A DNA stretch of 64,000 bases from Thiospirochaeta perfilievii (GTDB lineage: Bacteria > Spirochaetota > Spirochaetia > DSM-2461), in assembly GCF_008329945.1 (NCBI RefSeq), contig NZ_CP035807.1, positions 2,542,001 through 2,606,000 of the forward strand, written 5' to 3'. This document shows, in pieces, positions 32,312-41,657 of the stretch; the first letter of the stretch is position 1; each line of letters begins with the position of its first letter. The position numbers were made by a program, and so were the translations under genes. The notes beneath the pieces were generated by a model. It had not been told where the DNA came from. It ran no database searches and was given only the letters and a program-made list of their open reading frames with translations.

Positions 32312-33366
32312 TGTTTGAGTTAGGTTGCGATATAGTTACTATTCTATCAGATTTAATTAGTATAGAGAGCGAGACAGGAAATGAGAAAGCTCTTTGTGAT
32401 AAGCTATTTGATACTCTAAAGAGTTATGATGGAGAGTTGATTAGGGTTAAAAACTCCCTTCTATTTAATTTGGACCTTAAAAAGGACAAAAGAGTTGCTC
32501 TTATAGGGCATATCGATACAGTTCCTGTTGCAAATAGCTCTACAACACCAGAGATTAAGGATGATGAGCTTTGGGGCAGGGGATCCTGCGATATGAAAAG
32601 TGGTTTAGCTGTAATGTTAAAGGTTATAGATGATATTTCAATTGGCAAAATTAAACCTAAACAGAACCTAAGCTTTGTTTTCTACGAAAATGAAGAGGGT
32701 GCCCTTCCTAATGGTATCAACTTTTTATTAGATAATAACTACCTTATGGATATTGATTTTGCATTTGTTTTAGAACCTACACAGAGTAAGTATTCTGTTG
32801 GGTGTCTTGGATCATTAGCTGTTAAAAAAGATGTATACGGTATATCTGCCCATAGTGCCAACCCTAAAAAAGGGAAAAACGCACTAATTGAGGCTACAGA
32901 AATAGTAATGTCAGTAGAAAAAATGAATAAGTTGATTAACAAAGATAGTAGTATTGATGGTTTAGACTACTATGAGACAGTTAATATTACCCAGCTTGGA
33001 ACAACTACAGAGACATTTAATGTGATCCCTGACCATGTAGAGATAGTTGCTAACTTTAGGTTTAGCCCCAAAAGAAGTAGTAATGAAGCTTTAGAGTATC
33101 TTTTAGAGTTTCTAGGTCAGGATAATATAACTATTTTGGACAAGGCTGACTCATGTTATATTGGGGATAGTGGGAATGACTTTTTACTTCCAAATATAGA
33201 TAGGGAGATTATGCAAGCCTGGACCGATATCGCCCAGCTAAATAAGGCTGGTATACCATCTATAAATTATGGGGCAGGTTCAATTAAATACGCCCATAAA
33301 CCAGATGAGCGTATATCAATTGATGAGTTAACTGAGTTTTATAAAAGCCTTGTTACCCACTTATAA
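32311..33366 (+). CDS. dapE: Succinyl-diaminopimelate desuccinylase-like M20 peptidase
   Basis: 351 aa. GTG start overlaps the lysA stop. ALIGHIDTVPVANS (metal His, Asp), WGRGSCDMKSGLAVML (bridging Asp) and YENEEGALPNGI (catalytic Glu pair) are M20 motifs, and INYGAGSIKYAHKPDERISI closes the second zinc site. Completes the succinylase route with dapD and lysA. Its 3' end overlaps the butyrate kinase 3' end by 14 bases. Confidence 0.85.
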   Translation: MFELGCDIVTILSDLISIESETGNEKALCDKLFDTLKSYDGELIRVKNSLLFNLDLKKDKRVALIGHIDTVPVANSSTTPEIKDDELWGRGSCDMKSGLAVMLKVIDDISIGKIKPKQNLSFVFYENEEGALPNGINFLLDNNYLMDIDFAFVLEPTQSKYSVGCLGSLAVKKDVYGISAHSANPKKGKNALIEATEIVMSVEKMNKLINKDSSIDGLDYYETVNITQLGTTTETFNVIPDHVEIVANFRFSPKRSSNEALEYLLEFLGQDNITILDKADSCYIGDSGNDFLLPNIDREIMQAWTDIAQLNKAGIPSINYGAGSIKYAHKPDERISIDELTEFYKSLVTHL

Positions 33367-34444
33367 GTTTAGAGTAGCTTAGAACTCTAGCTTCTCCCCT
33401 TAAAACTCTTAAGCCATTAAGGGCGAGGGCTTCAAGTTCATTCTCTCCAGGATATATGTTTACTGGGGCTAAAAAACTGACTCTTTTTTTAATTAAATCA
33501 GTTACTAAACTACTGTATGCTATTCCCCCAGTTAAAATTATTGAATCTACTTCACCACCTAATACTACGGCCATAGCGCCAACCTCTTTTGCTACCTGGT
33601 AACACATAGCCTCAAGAACTTCTAGGGCTTTATTATCCCCACTGTTTATTCTCTCTTCAATCTCTATTACGCTATTGGTTCCAAGGTAGGCAATTAATCC
33701 TCCGCTTCCAACTATCATCTGCTTAATTTCGTTAAAACTGTAGTTACCACTAAAACAGAGTTTAGAGATATCTAGTGTAGTAAGTCCTCCACTTCTCTCC
33801 GGGGAGAATGGGCCCTCTCCATTTAGTCCGTTATTAACATCGATAACTCTGCCCTCTTTATGGGCTGCGACACTAATACCTCCTCCTAGGTGTACAATAA
33901 TAAGGTTTAACTGGTTATAATCTTTTCCCAGGGAGTTAGCATATGCCCTAGCTACTGCCTTGTGATTTAAAGCGTGAAAAATCGAAACTCTAGGTATTTT
34001 AGGGTGTCCTGATATCCTTGCTATATCCCATAGCTCATCTACTACTACAGGGTCTGCAATATAAGCCTTTCTAATAGGTATACTCTTTGCCAAATCATAG
34101 GCTATAAGACCTCCTAGGTTACTTGCATGTTCCCCTAAATAGTTAGCATTTAAATCCTCTAGCATTAGGTTATCAATCTCGTAAATTCCAGAGGGTATAG
34201 GTCTTAATAGGCCGCCTCTAGCCACTATACAGTCTAATGTCTCTATATCAAATCCGCAACGTTTTATCTGTTCTAAAATTAGTTCTTTTCTAAAATTAAA
34301 CTGATCAGTGACTCTCTTAAAACCTAGTAATTCCTTCATAGTATGTTTAATAGTCTCTACAATTATAGGTTTTTCGTTTTTGTATATAGCTATTTTTGTG
34401 GAAGTCGAACCAGGATTAATTACTAATATTAAATAATCATTCAT
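33353..34444 (-). CDS. buk: Butyrate kinase
   Basis: 363 aa acetokinase-family enzyme. LILVINPGSTSTKIAIYKNE is the first phosphate loop. CIVARGGLLRPIPSGIYEI and LGGGISVAAHKEGRVIDVNN match the signature sites, and IILTGGIAYS closes the ATPase. Makes ATP from butyryl-phosphate. No ptb gene is beside it, so phosphotransbutyrylase must be elsewhere. A kinase for branched acyl phosphates is possible. Confidence 0.9.
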   Translation of the reverse strand: MNDYLILVINPGSTSTKIAIYKNEKPIIVETIKHTMKELLGFKRVTDQFNFRKELILEQIKRCGFDIETLDCIVARGGLLRPIPSGIYEIDNLMLEDLNANYLGEHASNLGGLIAYDLAKSIPIRKAYIADPVVVDELWDIARISGHPKIPRVSIFHALNHKAVARAYANSLGKDYNQLNLIIVHLGGGISVAAHKEGRVIDVNNGLNGEGPFSPERSGGLTTLDISKLCFSGNYSFNEIKQMIVGSGGLIAYLGTNSVIEIEERINSGDNKALEVLEAMCYQVAKEVGAMAVVLGGEVDSIILTGGIAYSSLVTDLIKKRVSFLAPVNIYPGENELEALALNGLRVLRGEARVLSYSKLISG

Positions 34445-34483
34445 ATATTAATAATAGGTTCACTTTAAAGCTAAGTCAATTTT

Positions 34484-34511
34484 TATAAAAAAAGCAGCTT
34501 CTAGAGCTGCT
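34484..34511 (-). terminator. Terminator after tRNA-Leu
   Basis: On the minus strand AGCAGCT-CTAGA-AGCTGCT is followed by TTTTTTTATA, 5 bases beyond the tRNA 3' end. Confidence 0.75.
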
Positions 34512-34515
34512 TATT

Positions 34516-34597
34516 TACCAGTGACCGGACTCGAACCGGTACACCCGAAGGCGGTAGATTTTGAATCTACTGTGTCTACCAATTTCACCACACTGGC
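34516..34597 (-). tRNA. tRNA-Leu (anticodon CAA)
   Basis: Acceptor GCCAGTG pairs with CACTGGT; the discriminator base is A and CCA is not encoded. D-loop GGTGAAATTGGTAGACAC, anticodon stem GTAGA/TCTAC with loop TTCAAAA (anticodon CAA), long variable arm CGCCTTCGGGTG as in class II tRNAs, and T-arm CCGGTTCGAGTCCGG. 82 bases. Confidence 0.93.
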
Positions 34598-34633
34598 AAT
34601 TTAAGTAAAGGTTATCCTTTGTAATATTTTTTG

Positions 34634-36730
34634 TCAATCAATACTGGTAATATTATGAATCCCCTCGCTAAACTCAAACCCTACTAAATTATCCTTAGGT
34701 ATTTTTGTAGCGCATTTTTTTGACTTATCTAATAAGTCAGATATGTTTAAACTGTTATCCGGATATATAGTAATTCCTATTTTAACCCTAGGTTGAATCT
34801 TCTGATTCTCGGTAAAAATTGGTTTTTTCAACTCAGATACAATTTTTTTAGCAACAATACGGCAACCTCTTATACTCTCCATTTTTATAGATAGTAAATA
34901 GGTGTCATCACTCTCTCGTCCTAAAATATCCTCGCTTCTTAAAATACTCTTTAACCGTTCCTGAATAGTATGTTCTCCAATAATTAAATCTTCGGATAAG
35001 AAAGTTCCCTGATTATCAAATTCTAAATCTATAATTATTGTTAAAAGTGCTATTTTCCCCTTGTCCCTTTTTGTTCCTTTAATTGCTTGGGACAATAGTT
35101 CTATAAATAGAGGCTTGTAGGGTAGTCCTGACTCCCTATCCTTGTGGAGTTTCTGCTTCTCTATATCCCTTGATTCAATAATTATAGTATCGTGATCTAG
35201 TAGCTCATTAAAGGAGTCAACTTCTTCTTTAATCCTCATATTTTCAATGGTAAGTGATATGTAGGCACTAATTGTCTTTAAAGAGTTCAAGTCAAACTGA
35301 GTATATTTATTTTTATCTTCATCCTCTATTGATACAGCACCTACTATAAGTTTACCTCTTTTAATAGGAATAATAATAAATGAGTTCATCCCCCGTGTAA
35401 GCCTGTTTTTAGTAACTTTAAAATCTTCATTTGCTGTATCTCTATCATATAGAATAATCTCCCTATCTTCATCTATTACCACAGATGCTAGGGTCCCTAA
35501 TGCCTCTATCTCCTTTTGTGTATAGTTCCCATCCTTCATTATAGTTGTTTGTAATAGGATCTTTCTATTATCTTTATATGTATAAAGTGAGAGGTTTGAA
35601 AAGTTTAATATGTTTTTTATCCCTGTATAAATTGCTGCTGTAAGCTCCTTTAGGTTATTCTCCTTATAAATTGATTGTTTAGTATTTAGTTCATTGTTAT
35701 AAATATTTGTAATAATAAATGATTCTGGTTTTATACTAAATTTTAAATCAATTTGAAGAAGCTCATACTGTAGCTTATTTACCCTCTCTATCTCTTCCTC
35801 TTTTAAAATAATTGACTTTTGAAGATACTTTATAGACTCCTCAACCTCTCCTAGGAACTTATATGCCATATATATGTAGTGATAACCCTTAAGAACCTTA
35901 CTATATTTTTGCTCTATCTGATCAATCTCTTCCAATGCTGAGTTAACAAACTGTAGACATTTTTCGTAATTTCCTAAATGGAGCATTAAGCCACCTAGGT
36001 TTAATAGAATATCAATGTGTGCAGAGTAGTCTCTACTGCTTTTAGCATATTGAAGGGCTCTTATGTGAAAACTCTCGGACCTTGGATAGTTTTTAGTCTT
36101 CCTAAAAATGTTCCCAAGCTCGGTTAGTGTTTCACTAATCTTGTAATTAATTCCATTTGCATCACAGAGGGTAAGGGTCATAAAAAGAGATTCCTGGGCG
36201 GTATTAAATTTCTCAAGTTTTTTATAGGTTCTTCCTAGATTGTAGTGAATATAAATCTTTCGATATACCATCTCCTCATTTTTAATTATTTCCAATGCTA
36301 TCTTTAAGTATTTTATTGTCTCATTGTATGCACCCCAACTGTAATAGGTATTTGCTATATCCTTTAAAGTTATAAACCTTAATTCGCTATCCTTACTCTG
36401 GAGTTTAGCAAGTATTTTAAAATAAATTTCTAAGGCTTTATTAAATTGTTTACACTCTTTGTAAATAGAGGCTATCCCGTGGCAACTTAAAAGGTATCCA
36501 TCTAAGTCCTCTTTTTTTAAGAATATCTTTAGTGCCCTATTAAAACTTTTAAGTGCCTTACTATAAAGAAGGGTTTCAAGGTCTACCCACCCCTTCTTAA
36601 TAAAATTATATGCAATTTTCTCTTTTATAAATGTGCTATGGGTCAGCTTTATTGCATCCTCTATAAAGCCTAGTGTAATAGTTTCCACTGGTGTATTTAT
36701 AACTTTGTTAACTGTCTTTTTATTTTCCAT
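34634..36730 (-). CDS. TPR-GAF protein with degenerate GGDEF domain
   Basis: 698 aa cytoplasmic. TPR repeats fill about residues 55-330 (ALKSFNRALKIFLK, KALEIYFKILAKLQ, NLGRTYKKLEKFNTAQESLF). A GAF domain spans about 350-500. The last part starts RESGLPYKPLFIELLSQAIK, like a diguanylate cyclase start (D-x-LT-GL-xNR), and continues DILGRESDDTYLLSI where GG(D/E)EF is expected. The active-site motif is lost, so it should bind GTP or c-di-GMP or partner proteins rather than make c-di-GMP. Divergent from the hydrolase gene. Confidence 0.72.
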   Translation of the reverse strand: MENKKTVNKVINTPVETITLGFIEDAIKLTHSTFIKEKIAYNFIKKGWVDLETLLYSKALKSFNRALKIFLKKEDLDGYLLSCHGIASIYKECKQFNKALEIYFKILAKLQSKDSELRFITLKDIANTYYSWGAYNETIKYLKIALEIIKNEEMVYRKIYIHYNLGRTYKKLEKFNTAQESLFMTLTLCDANGINYKISETLTELGNIFRKTKNYPRSESFHIRALQYAKSSRDYSAHIDILLNLGGLMLHLGNYEKCLQFVNSALEEIDQIEQKYSKVLKGYHYIYMAYKFLGEVEESIKYLQKSIILKEEEIERVNKLQYELLQIDLKFSIKPESFIITNIYNNELNTKQSIYKENNLKELTAAIYTGIKNILNFSNLSLYTYKDNRKILLQTTIMKDGNYTQKEIEALGTLASVVIDEDREIILYDRDTANEDFKVTKNRLTRGMNSFIIIPIKRGKLIVGAVSIEDEDKNKYTQFDLNSLKTISAYISLTIENMRIKEEVDSFNELLDHDTIIIESRDIEKQKLHKDRESGLPYKPLFIELLSQAIKGTKRDKGKIALLTIIIDLEFDNQGTFLSEDLIIGEHTIQERLKSILRSEDILGRESDDTYLLSIKMESIRGCRIVAKKIVSELKKPIFTENQKIQPRVKIGITIYPDNSLNISDLLDKSKKCATKIPKDNLVGFEFSEGIHNITSID

Positions 36731-36770
36731 CTACTTTCCTATAATATATATAGTTTAACTTATTAGTTTA

Positions 36771-37706
36771 ATGAAAACAAATATTAAATTAGGTGGTTTA
36801 AGAATCATGATCTTTATAATATTAACAATTGCTTTATTGGCTCTACTTTTTAATAATAAGGGGTTATTTTACAGAGAGAGTAGGGACTTCTCTTCTCTAA
36901 ATAGTAGTAATATTTTAGAAGGAGCAGAGCCCTTTGAGTATTTAGGTGGTAATAAAAAAGCTATACTATTTATCCATGGATTTCCAGGTTCACCTAGAAT
37001 GTATTACATGGTTAAGGAGTTGGCTATTAGGGATGGTTATGATGTTTTTATACCAAAATTACCTGGATTTGGAACAACCCACAGTGATTTTATTAAATCA
37101 AACTTCTCTATGTGGTATTCATATCTCTCTAATTATTATAATGGAATAAGAGGTGGATATGATAAGTTTTATATTGCTGGAAACTCAATGGGTGGAGCTT
37201 TAACCTTAAAATTGGCACAAAATGTAGATCTGAAACCTACTGCAATTGCTTCAATTGCTGCCCCAGTTTTTTTAAACTCATTGAAAAGAGGGGTATTAAA
37301 ATCTACGACTCTATATTTTATTAGGTATTTGTCCAAGTTTGTAAAGTACATCCCTCCAAAGAATCCTCCAAAAGATCCATCGGAAGACCAGGATGGGGAT
37401 ACTAGGTGGGTAGGGTATAGGGGGAAATTTCCTAGACAAATTTATAGCCTCTATATTGGTTTAAAAAGTGTTAAAAAGGACCTTGGTAAAATAGAGATAC
37501 CCTGTTATCTATGTCATGCAAAACATGATAAAACAGTTTCATATAAAAACCTAAACCTAATTAAAGATAGAGTTAGTAGTAAGAGTATACTTATTAGAGT
37601 TTTAGACCTAAGTGAATGGAGTCATACTAATCACTCCATGTTTATCTACAAGAGTATTGTAGATGATCTCTGGAGTGATATAGACTATTTTTTTAATAAT
37701 TTATGA
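36771..37706 (+). CDS. Alpha/beta hydrolase (carboxylesterase/lipase-like), membrane-anchored
   Basis: 311 aa. One N-terminal helix at about 12-28, then AILFIHGFPGSPRMYYMVKE (HG oxyanion), DVFIPKLPGFGTTHSDF, and nucleophile Ser in YIAGNSMGGALTLKLA. Asp in CHAKHDKTVSY and His in EWSHTNHSM complete the triad. Resembles carboxylesterase Est30/monoglyceride lipases. Ends 6 bases within the facing UMP-kinase-like gene. Confidence 0.82.
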   Translation: MKTNIKLGGLRIMIFIILTIALLALLFNNKGLFYRESRDFSSLNSSNILEGAEPFEYLGGNKKAILFIHGFPGSPRMYYMVKELAIRDGYDVFIPKLPGFGTTHSDFIKSNFSMWYSYLSNYYNGIRGGYDKFYIAGNSMGGALTLKLAQNVDLKPTAIASIAAPVFLNSLKRGVLKSTTLYFIRYLSKFVKYIPPKNPPKDPSEDQDGDTRWVGYRGKFPRQIYSLYIGLKSVKKDLGKIEIPCYLCHAKHDKTVSYKNLNLIKDRVSSKSILIRVLDLSEWSHTNHSMFIYKSIVDDLWSDIDYFFNNL

Positions 37707-38390
37707 TATTGTAGTTCCAAAAAAATCTTTGCCATCAAATATCTTTTTTAGATTGTAAAGATCTTTACCAGCAGCAGCTTTAACTGTTAAGCCTAACTCT
37801 GCAGCTAATTTTGTTGCAACAGGATCAAAGGGGATGTTTTTCCCTGGAGTCCACTCATTTCCACATAGTTTTTTATATTCGTCCCATGTCATATTATCAA
37901 CAGGCTCTGCATTTGGATTTGTTTTAGGGTCATCTGTATATATTTTTGCAATGTTAGATAGACTTAATACTGTTTTAGCTCCAAATCTCTTAGCTAATAC
38001 CACTGAGTCATAGTCAGTTGAAAATCCTGGTTTCCACCCTGCAGCAACCATTACTCGACCTTTAAAGCTACCTTCAGTTTCTGGGTTAATAATTACATCA
38101 TCAAAACAGTAATCTTTAAAAACACCCTTAAGAAGTTGACCGTTAAGCCTTGTTGCTGCTATTCCTATCCAATCCTGCTCCTCATCTGTTGGGTTATTAT
38201 CTATATCTCTATATGCTGTTTGATACTTTCTAGCAGCTCCGCCACCGCCAATAATTAAAATTGCCTTTCTTGACTCATCCTCATCTAACCAGTTTACTAA
38301 AAAAGTTTTAAACTCCTTAATAAATTCTGTATCTACCTGATCCGGTGCAACTATTGATCCGCCTAGATCGAGTATTTGTATGTTTTCCAT
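37701..38390 (-). CDS. Amino-acid-kinase-fold protein, UMP kinase-like
   Basis: 229 aa. LDLGGSIVAPDQVD at the start, AILIIGGGGAARKYQTAYRD and MVAAGWKPGFSTDYDSVVLA, then SLSNIAKIYTDDPKTNPNAE, are the archaeal/PyrH-2-type UMP kinase pattern. It phosphorylates UMP to UDP. The chain is somewhat divergent from bacterial PyrH, so a second copy or a different small kinase is possible. GGGGAG precedes the ATG. Confidence 0.78.
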   Translation of the reverse strand: MENIQILDLGGSIVAPDQVDTEFIKEFKTFLVNWLDEDESRKAILIIGGGGAARKYQTAYRDIDNNPTDEEQDWIGIAATRLNGQLLKGVFKDYCFDDVIINPETEGSFKGRVMVAAGWKPGFSTDYDSVVLAKRFGAKTVLSLSNIAKIYTDDPKTNPNAEPVDNMTWDEYKKLCGNEWTPGKNIPFDPVATKLAAELGLTVKAAAGKDLYNLKKIFDGKDFFGTTIS

Positions 38391-38478
38391 CTTAACTCCC
38401 CTAAAAAATAAACTCTTACATTTTATGTTATTTCTTCATCTAAGTCAAAGCAATAGCACTTTACAAAACTCTCTTTGC

Positions 38479-38507
38479 TTGACAACTGAGTATAATTAAA
38501 GTTTAAT
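38479..38507 (+). promoter_or_regulatory. Promoter of the lolA-rodZ-rimO-helicase cluster
   Basis: TTGACA at 38479-38484, 17-base spacer, TTTAAT at 38502-38507; 37 bases before the lolA start. Confidence 0.5.
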
Positions 38508-38543
38508 ATTACAGTTAAATACATTAAACGGAGCTAAGTTATT

Positions 38544-39248
38544 TTGAAAAAAAAATCTCTATTATTAATATTATTAATTATAACCCCATTTTTTATGTCT
38601 GCTCAGCAAACAGCTGGGGACTTTTTTGAAACAATATCAAATAAATATGCCGAAATTGAAGCCTATACGGCATCATTTAAATTCACAACAGGAATAAGGG
38701 GTAATATTATTCAGGAAGGGACTATTTATTATAAGAGTCCTAATCTGTTAAGAATGGATTACACTAATCCTGAAAACCAAGTTTTTTGTGTTAACTCTAG
38801 AAAATTATCAATCTATGTTCCTGCCCATGGGACACTTTTTGAGCAGACAATAAATAGCGAAGAGGATGCGTTAACCCTAGAGACATCTGGTTTTACATCC
38901 CAGGGATTAGCACTATTTAACTCTAACTACAGTATTAGTTATGTAAATGGACCAAATTTAGAGGTATTAGATGATGATAATCCAGAAGAAGTCTATAAGT
39001 TACGACTTGTTCCTAGGAAATTTAGTGAGCCTTTCTCTAGGATTATTATGTCTATAACCAGTGATGGTTTTATTAGAAGATTAGTTTCAACTACAAGAAC
39101 AGATGAAGAGATAATTTTAGATATTGTTGATATTGATGTAAATGCTAATATTGATAGTAAGTATTTTGACTATGATGCACCACCAACAGCAACAACTTTA
39201 ACTGATTTCCTTTTTACAAACGAAGAAGTAAAAGAGGGAGATGAATAG
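38544..39248 (+). CDS. lolA: LolA-type outer-membrane lipoprotein carrier
   Basis: 234 aa, TTG start, signal peptide 1-21 (cut at SAQ). ISNKYAEIEAYTASFKFTTG, EGTIYYKSPNLLRMDYTNPE and the following beta-half barrel match LolA, which escorts lipoproteins across the periplasm. Diderm organisation is implied. It precedes the RodZ-like gene by 2 bases. Confidence 0.85.
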   Translation: MKKKSLLLILLIITPFFMSAQQTAGDFFETISNKYAEIEAYTASFKFTTGIRGNIIQEGTIYYKSPNLLRMDYTNPENQVFCVNSRKLSIYVPAHGTLFEQTINSEEDALTLETSGFTSQGLALFNSNYSISYVNGPNLEVLDDDNPEEVYKLRLVPRKFSEPFSRIIMSITSDGFIRRLVSTTRTDEEIILDIVDIDVNANIDSKYFDYDAPPTATTLTDFLFTNEEVKEGDE

Positions 39249-39250
39249 GT

Positions 39251-40345
39251 ATGCGGTCACTAAGAGATCTATTACTTAATAAGCGGGAAGAGAAGGGCTT
39301 TACAATAAACCAAGTTGCTTATGAAACAAATATTTCAAAGAAGTATATAGAGGCCTTAGAGGAGGAGGACTTCTCTGTATTCCCGGCGGAGGCATATCTA
39401 CTAGGATTTCTTAGAAATTATGCTGAATTCTTAGGGTTAGATTACGATTTAGTATATGGAGAGTACCAAAACTGTCTATTAAGGGATGAACCTACTCCCC
39501 TATCTGAATTAATGGGTGTTAATAAAAAGATTGAGATTAAACCATGGATGATCTATATCCCTGTAATTATTTTGACTTTAATATTTGCCTTACCCCCAGT
39601 TGTAAGGAAGGTAAATAATTTTATTGATGATAGAAAAGAAGCGTTAAGAATTGCAGGTGAAAAGCAGAGTAAAAATTACATTATAACCACAGATTATAGT
39701 GACCAAAAGGTAAGGGTTGATGACTCCTTTACCCTAGATATTGGGGATGAAAAGGTAACATATTTAATTAGAGAGATTGATTCTAATCTAATACTTACAG
39801 AGAGCTATAAGGGTGACGAGAGGGTTATTACCTTAAAATTAGGTAGTGAAGTTGAGTCTGACTTTGTCTATAAAAATGAGAAGTATATCGTATCCCTGTT
39901 TTTAAAGGATATTGGTGGTTTTTCTGACAACAGTGCTATTATGAAGGTTAAGTATGACATAAAAGAGGTAGCTGTTTTTAGTAGTAGCGACCTTAGTTTA
40001 GATAGTGAAGATTCAACATTAAAGGATAGCAAAGTTATACTAGTTAAAAAGTATACTCCTGAACCATACTCCCTCTCAATTAAGTTTGAAGGGGACATAC
40101 TTTTTAGATATCAGGCTAAGGGTGAAGAGTTAAAAGAGTTCTTCTACCAAAAAAACAGTGTATTATCCATGGATGTTACTAAAAGTATACAGATTTGGAC
40201 TAGTAATGCAGGTTTAACAAAGCTTAAGATTAACGGAGAGACCTTAGTTTTAGGTAGAACTGGAGAAGTCCATGTTTTTTCACTAAGGTGGTTATATATT
40301 AAAGATAAGGATGAATATAGGCTTGAGTACGCAACAGCATATTAA
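39251..40345 (+). CDS. RodZ-like HTH membrane protein
   Basis: 364 aa. Residues 3-68 are the HTH_25 domain (LLLNKREEKGFTINQVAYET, FSVFPAEAYLLGFLRNYAEF). One membrane helix, WMIYIPVIILTLIFALPPVV, lies near 98-117. The periplasmic part ends in a beta domain (IQIWTSNAGLTKLKINGETL) like the DUF4115 domain of RodZ, which links MreB to the elongation machinery. The central region is longer than in proteobacterial RodZ. Its 3' end overlaps the rimO frame. Confidence 0.78.
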   Translation: MRSLRDLLLNKREEKGFTINQVAYETNISKKYIEALEEEDFSVFPAEAYLLGFLRNYAEFLGLDYDLVYGEYQNCLLRDEPTPLSELMGVNKKIEIKPWMIYIPVIILTLIFALPPVVRKVNNFIDDRKEALRIAGEKQSKNYIITTDYSDQKVRVDDSFTLDIGDEKVTYLIREIDSNLILTESYKGDERVITLKLGSEVESDFVYKNEKYIVSLFLKDIGGFSDNSAIMKVKYDIKEVAVFSSSDLSLDSEDSTLKDSKVILVKKYTPEPYSLSIKFEGDILFRYQAKGEELKEFFYQKNSVLSMDVTKSIQIWTSNAGLTKLKINGETLVLGRTGEVHVFSLRWLYIKDKDEYRLEYATAY

Positions 40346-41657
40346 ATTTTATATAGAGACATTAGGATGCTCTAAAAACCAGGTTGACTCAGAGTCAATG
40401 TTAGCTTCTGTAGAACAGTATGAGTATAGTTTTACTAAAGAGTCCGCAGAGGCGGACTTTATTATAATTAATACATGTGGTTTTATTAAGTCTGCAAAGG
40501 AGCAGTCCATACAGACCTTCTTAGATTTTAGAGAGGCATACCCAGATAAAAAAATAATAATTGCAGGCTGTTTTGCTCAAAGATATTTTGAAACCATAAG
40601 AGAGTTATTTCCAGAAGCCGATGGTTATTATGGAAGTCAGGCACCCTCGCAAATAGGTAGTATTGTTGCTGAGGTATTAAGTGGTGATAAACCAGCATTA
40701 AAAAAAGATGATGTGATTACTCAGTTAGAGAGAAAGACTACTTTCAATTTTAAGGGCTCTGTATATGTAAAGGTTGCTGAGGGGTGTAACAATAACTGTA
40801 ATTTTTGTGCTATTCCTATTATTAGAGGCCAGATTAAAAGCAGAACTTTAGACGATGTATATAATGAAATTGTCTCTTTAATTGATAAAGGTTATTTTGA
40901 AATAAATTTAATAGCCCAGGATTTAGCAGCTTGGGGTGAGGACTTAGGGGAGAAAACTCTAATTACCCTTCTTAATAAATTATCACTTTTAAGTGGTAAG
41001 TTTTGGATAAGACTTCTATATATACATCCTGATAAATTCCCAATGCAACTGTTAGATGTTTGTAAAAGGGATTCTAGGATACTTCCATATTTTGATATCC
41101 CATTTCAACATGCAAGTGAAACAGTTCTAAAAAAAATGGGGCGGAAGGGTTCTTATAAGAAGCACCTGGATCTAGTAAAAAAAATAAGACATGAGTTGCC
41201 AGACTCTATTATTCGTTCCACAATTATGTTAGGACATCCTGGTGAGGGGAGAAAAGAGTTTATTGAAGTAGTCTCCTTTTTAGAAGAGGCTCAGTTAGAT
41301 TGGGTTGGTTTTTTTGTATACTCTAGGGAGGAGGATACAAAGAGTTTTAATATGCGAGGCTCTCTACTTGATAAACTTAGCAAAAGAGTTGCAGAGAAAA
41401 GAAAGAGAGTTCTAGAGGATATTCAGTCTCAGATTACCCCTAAAAAACTGCTTCAGTGGATTGGACAGACTGTTGATGTTCTAATTGAAGAGGATGTAAA
41501 AGAAGAGAATCTTTTTATTGGAAGAAGTTCTATAGATGCCCCAGAAGTTGATGGACTTGTTGTTATTAAGGGTTCAGGATTAAAAGAGGGTGATGTTATT
41601 AAGGCAAAAATACTTAGTGTTGCATCTGTGGATTTAATAGCTGAAGTTGTTGAATAA
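40311..41657 (+). CDS. rimO: Ribosomal protein S12 methylthiotransferase RimO
   Basis: 448 aa. MTTase domain with FYIETLGCSKNQVDSESMLA, IINTCGFIKSAKEQSIQTFL and IIAGCFAQRY (three cysteines of the auxiliary cluster); radical SAM CNNNCNFCAIPIIRG; and a C-terminal TRAM domain (GQTVDVLIEE...). Adds a methylthio group to Asp88 of S12. The start could be ATG 40311 or a TTG at 40323; the frame overlaps rodZ-like by 35 bases. Confidence 0.9.
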   Translation: MNIGLSTQQHIKFYIETLGCSKNQVDSESMLASVEQYEYSFTKESAEADFIIINTCGFIKSAKEQSIQTFLDFREAYPDKKIIIAGCFAQRYFETIRELFPEADGYYGSQAPSQIGSIVAEVLSGDKPALKKDDVITQLERKTTFNFKGSVYVKVAEGCNNNCNFCAIPIIRGQIKSRTLDDVYNEIVSLIDKGYFEINLIAQDLAAWGEDLGEKTLITLLNKLSLLSGKFWIRLLYIHPDKFPMQLLDVCKRDSRILPYFDIPFQHASETVLKKMGRKGSYKKHLDLVKKIRHELPDSIIRSTIMLGHPGEGRKEFIEVVSFLEEAQLDWVGFFVYSREEDTKSFNMRGSLLDKLSKRVAEKRKRVLEDIQSQITPKKLLQWIGQTVDVLIEEDVKEENLFIGRSSIDAPEVDGLVVIKGSGLKEGDVIKAKILSVASVDLIAEVVE

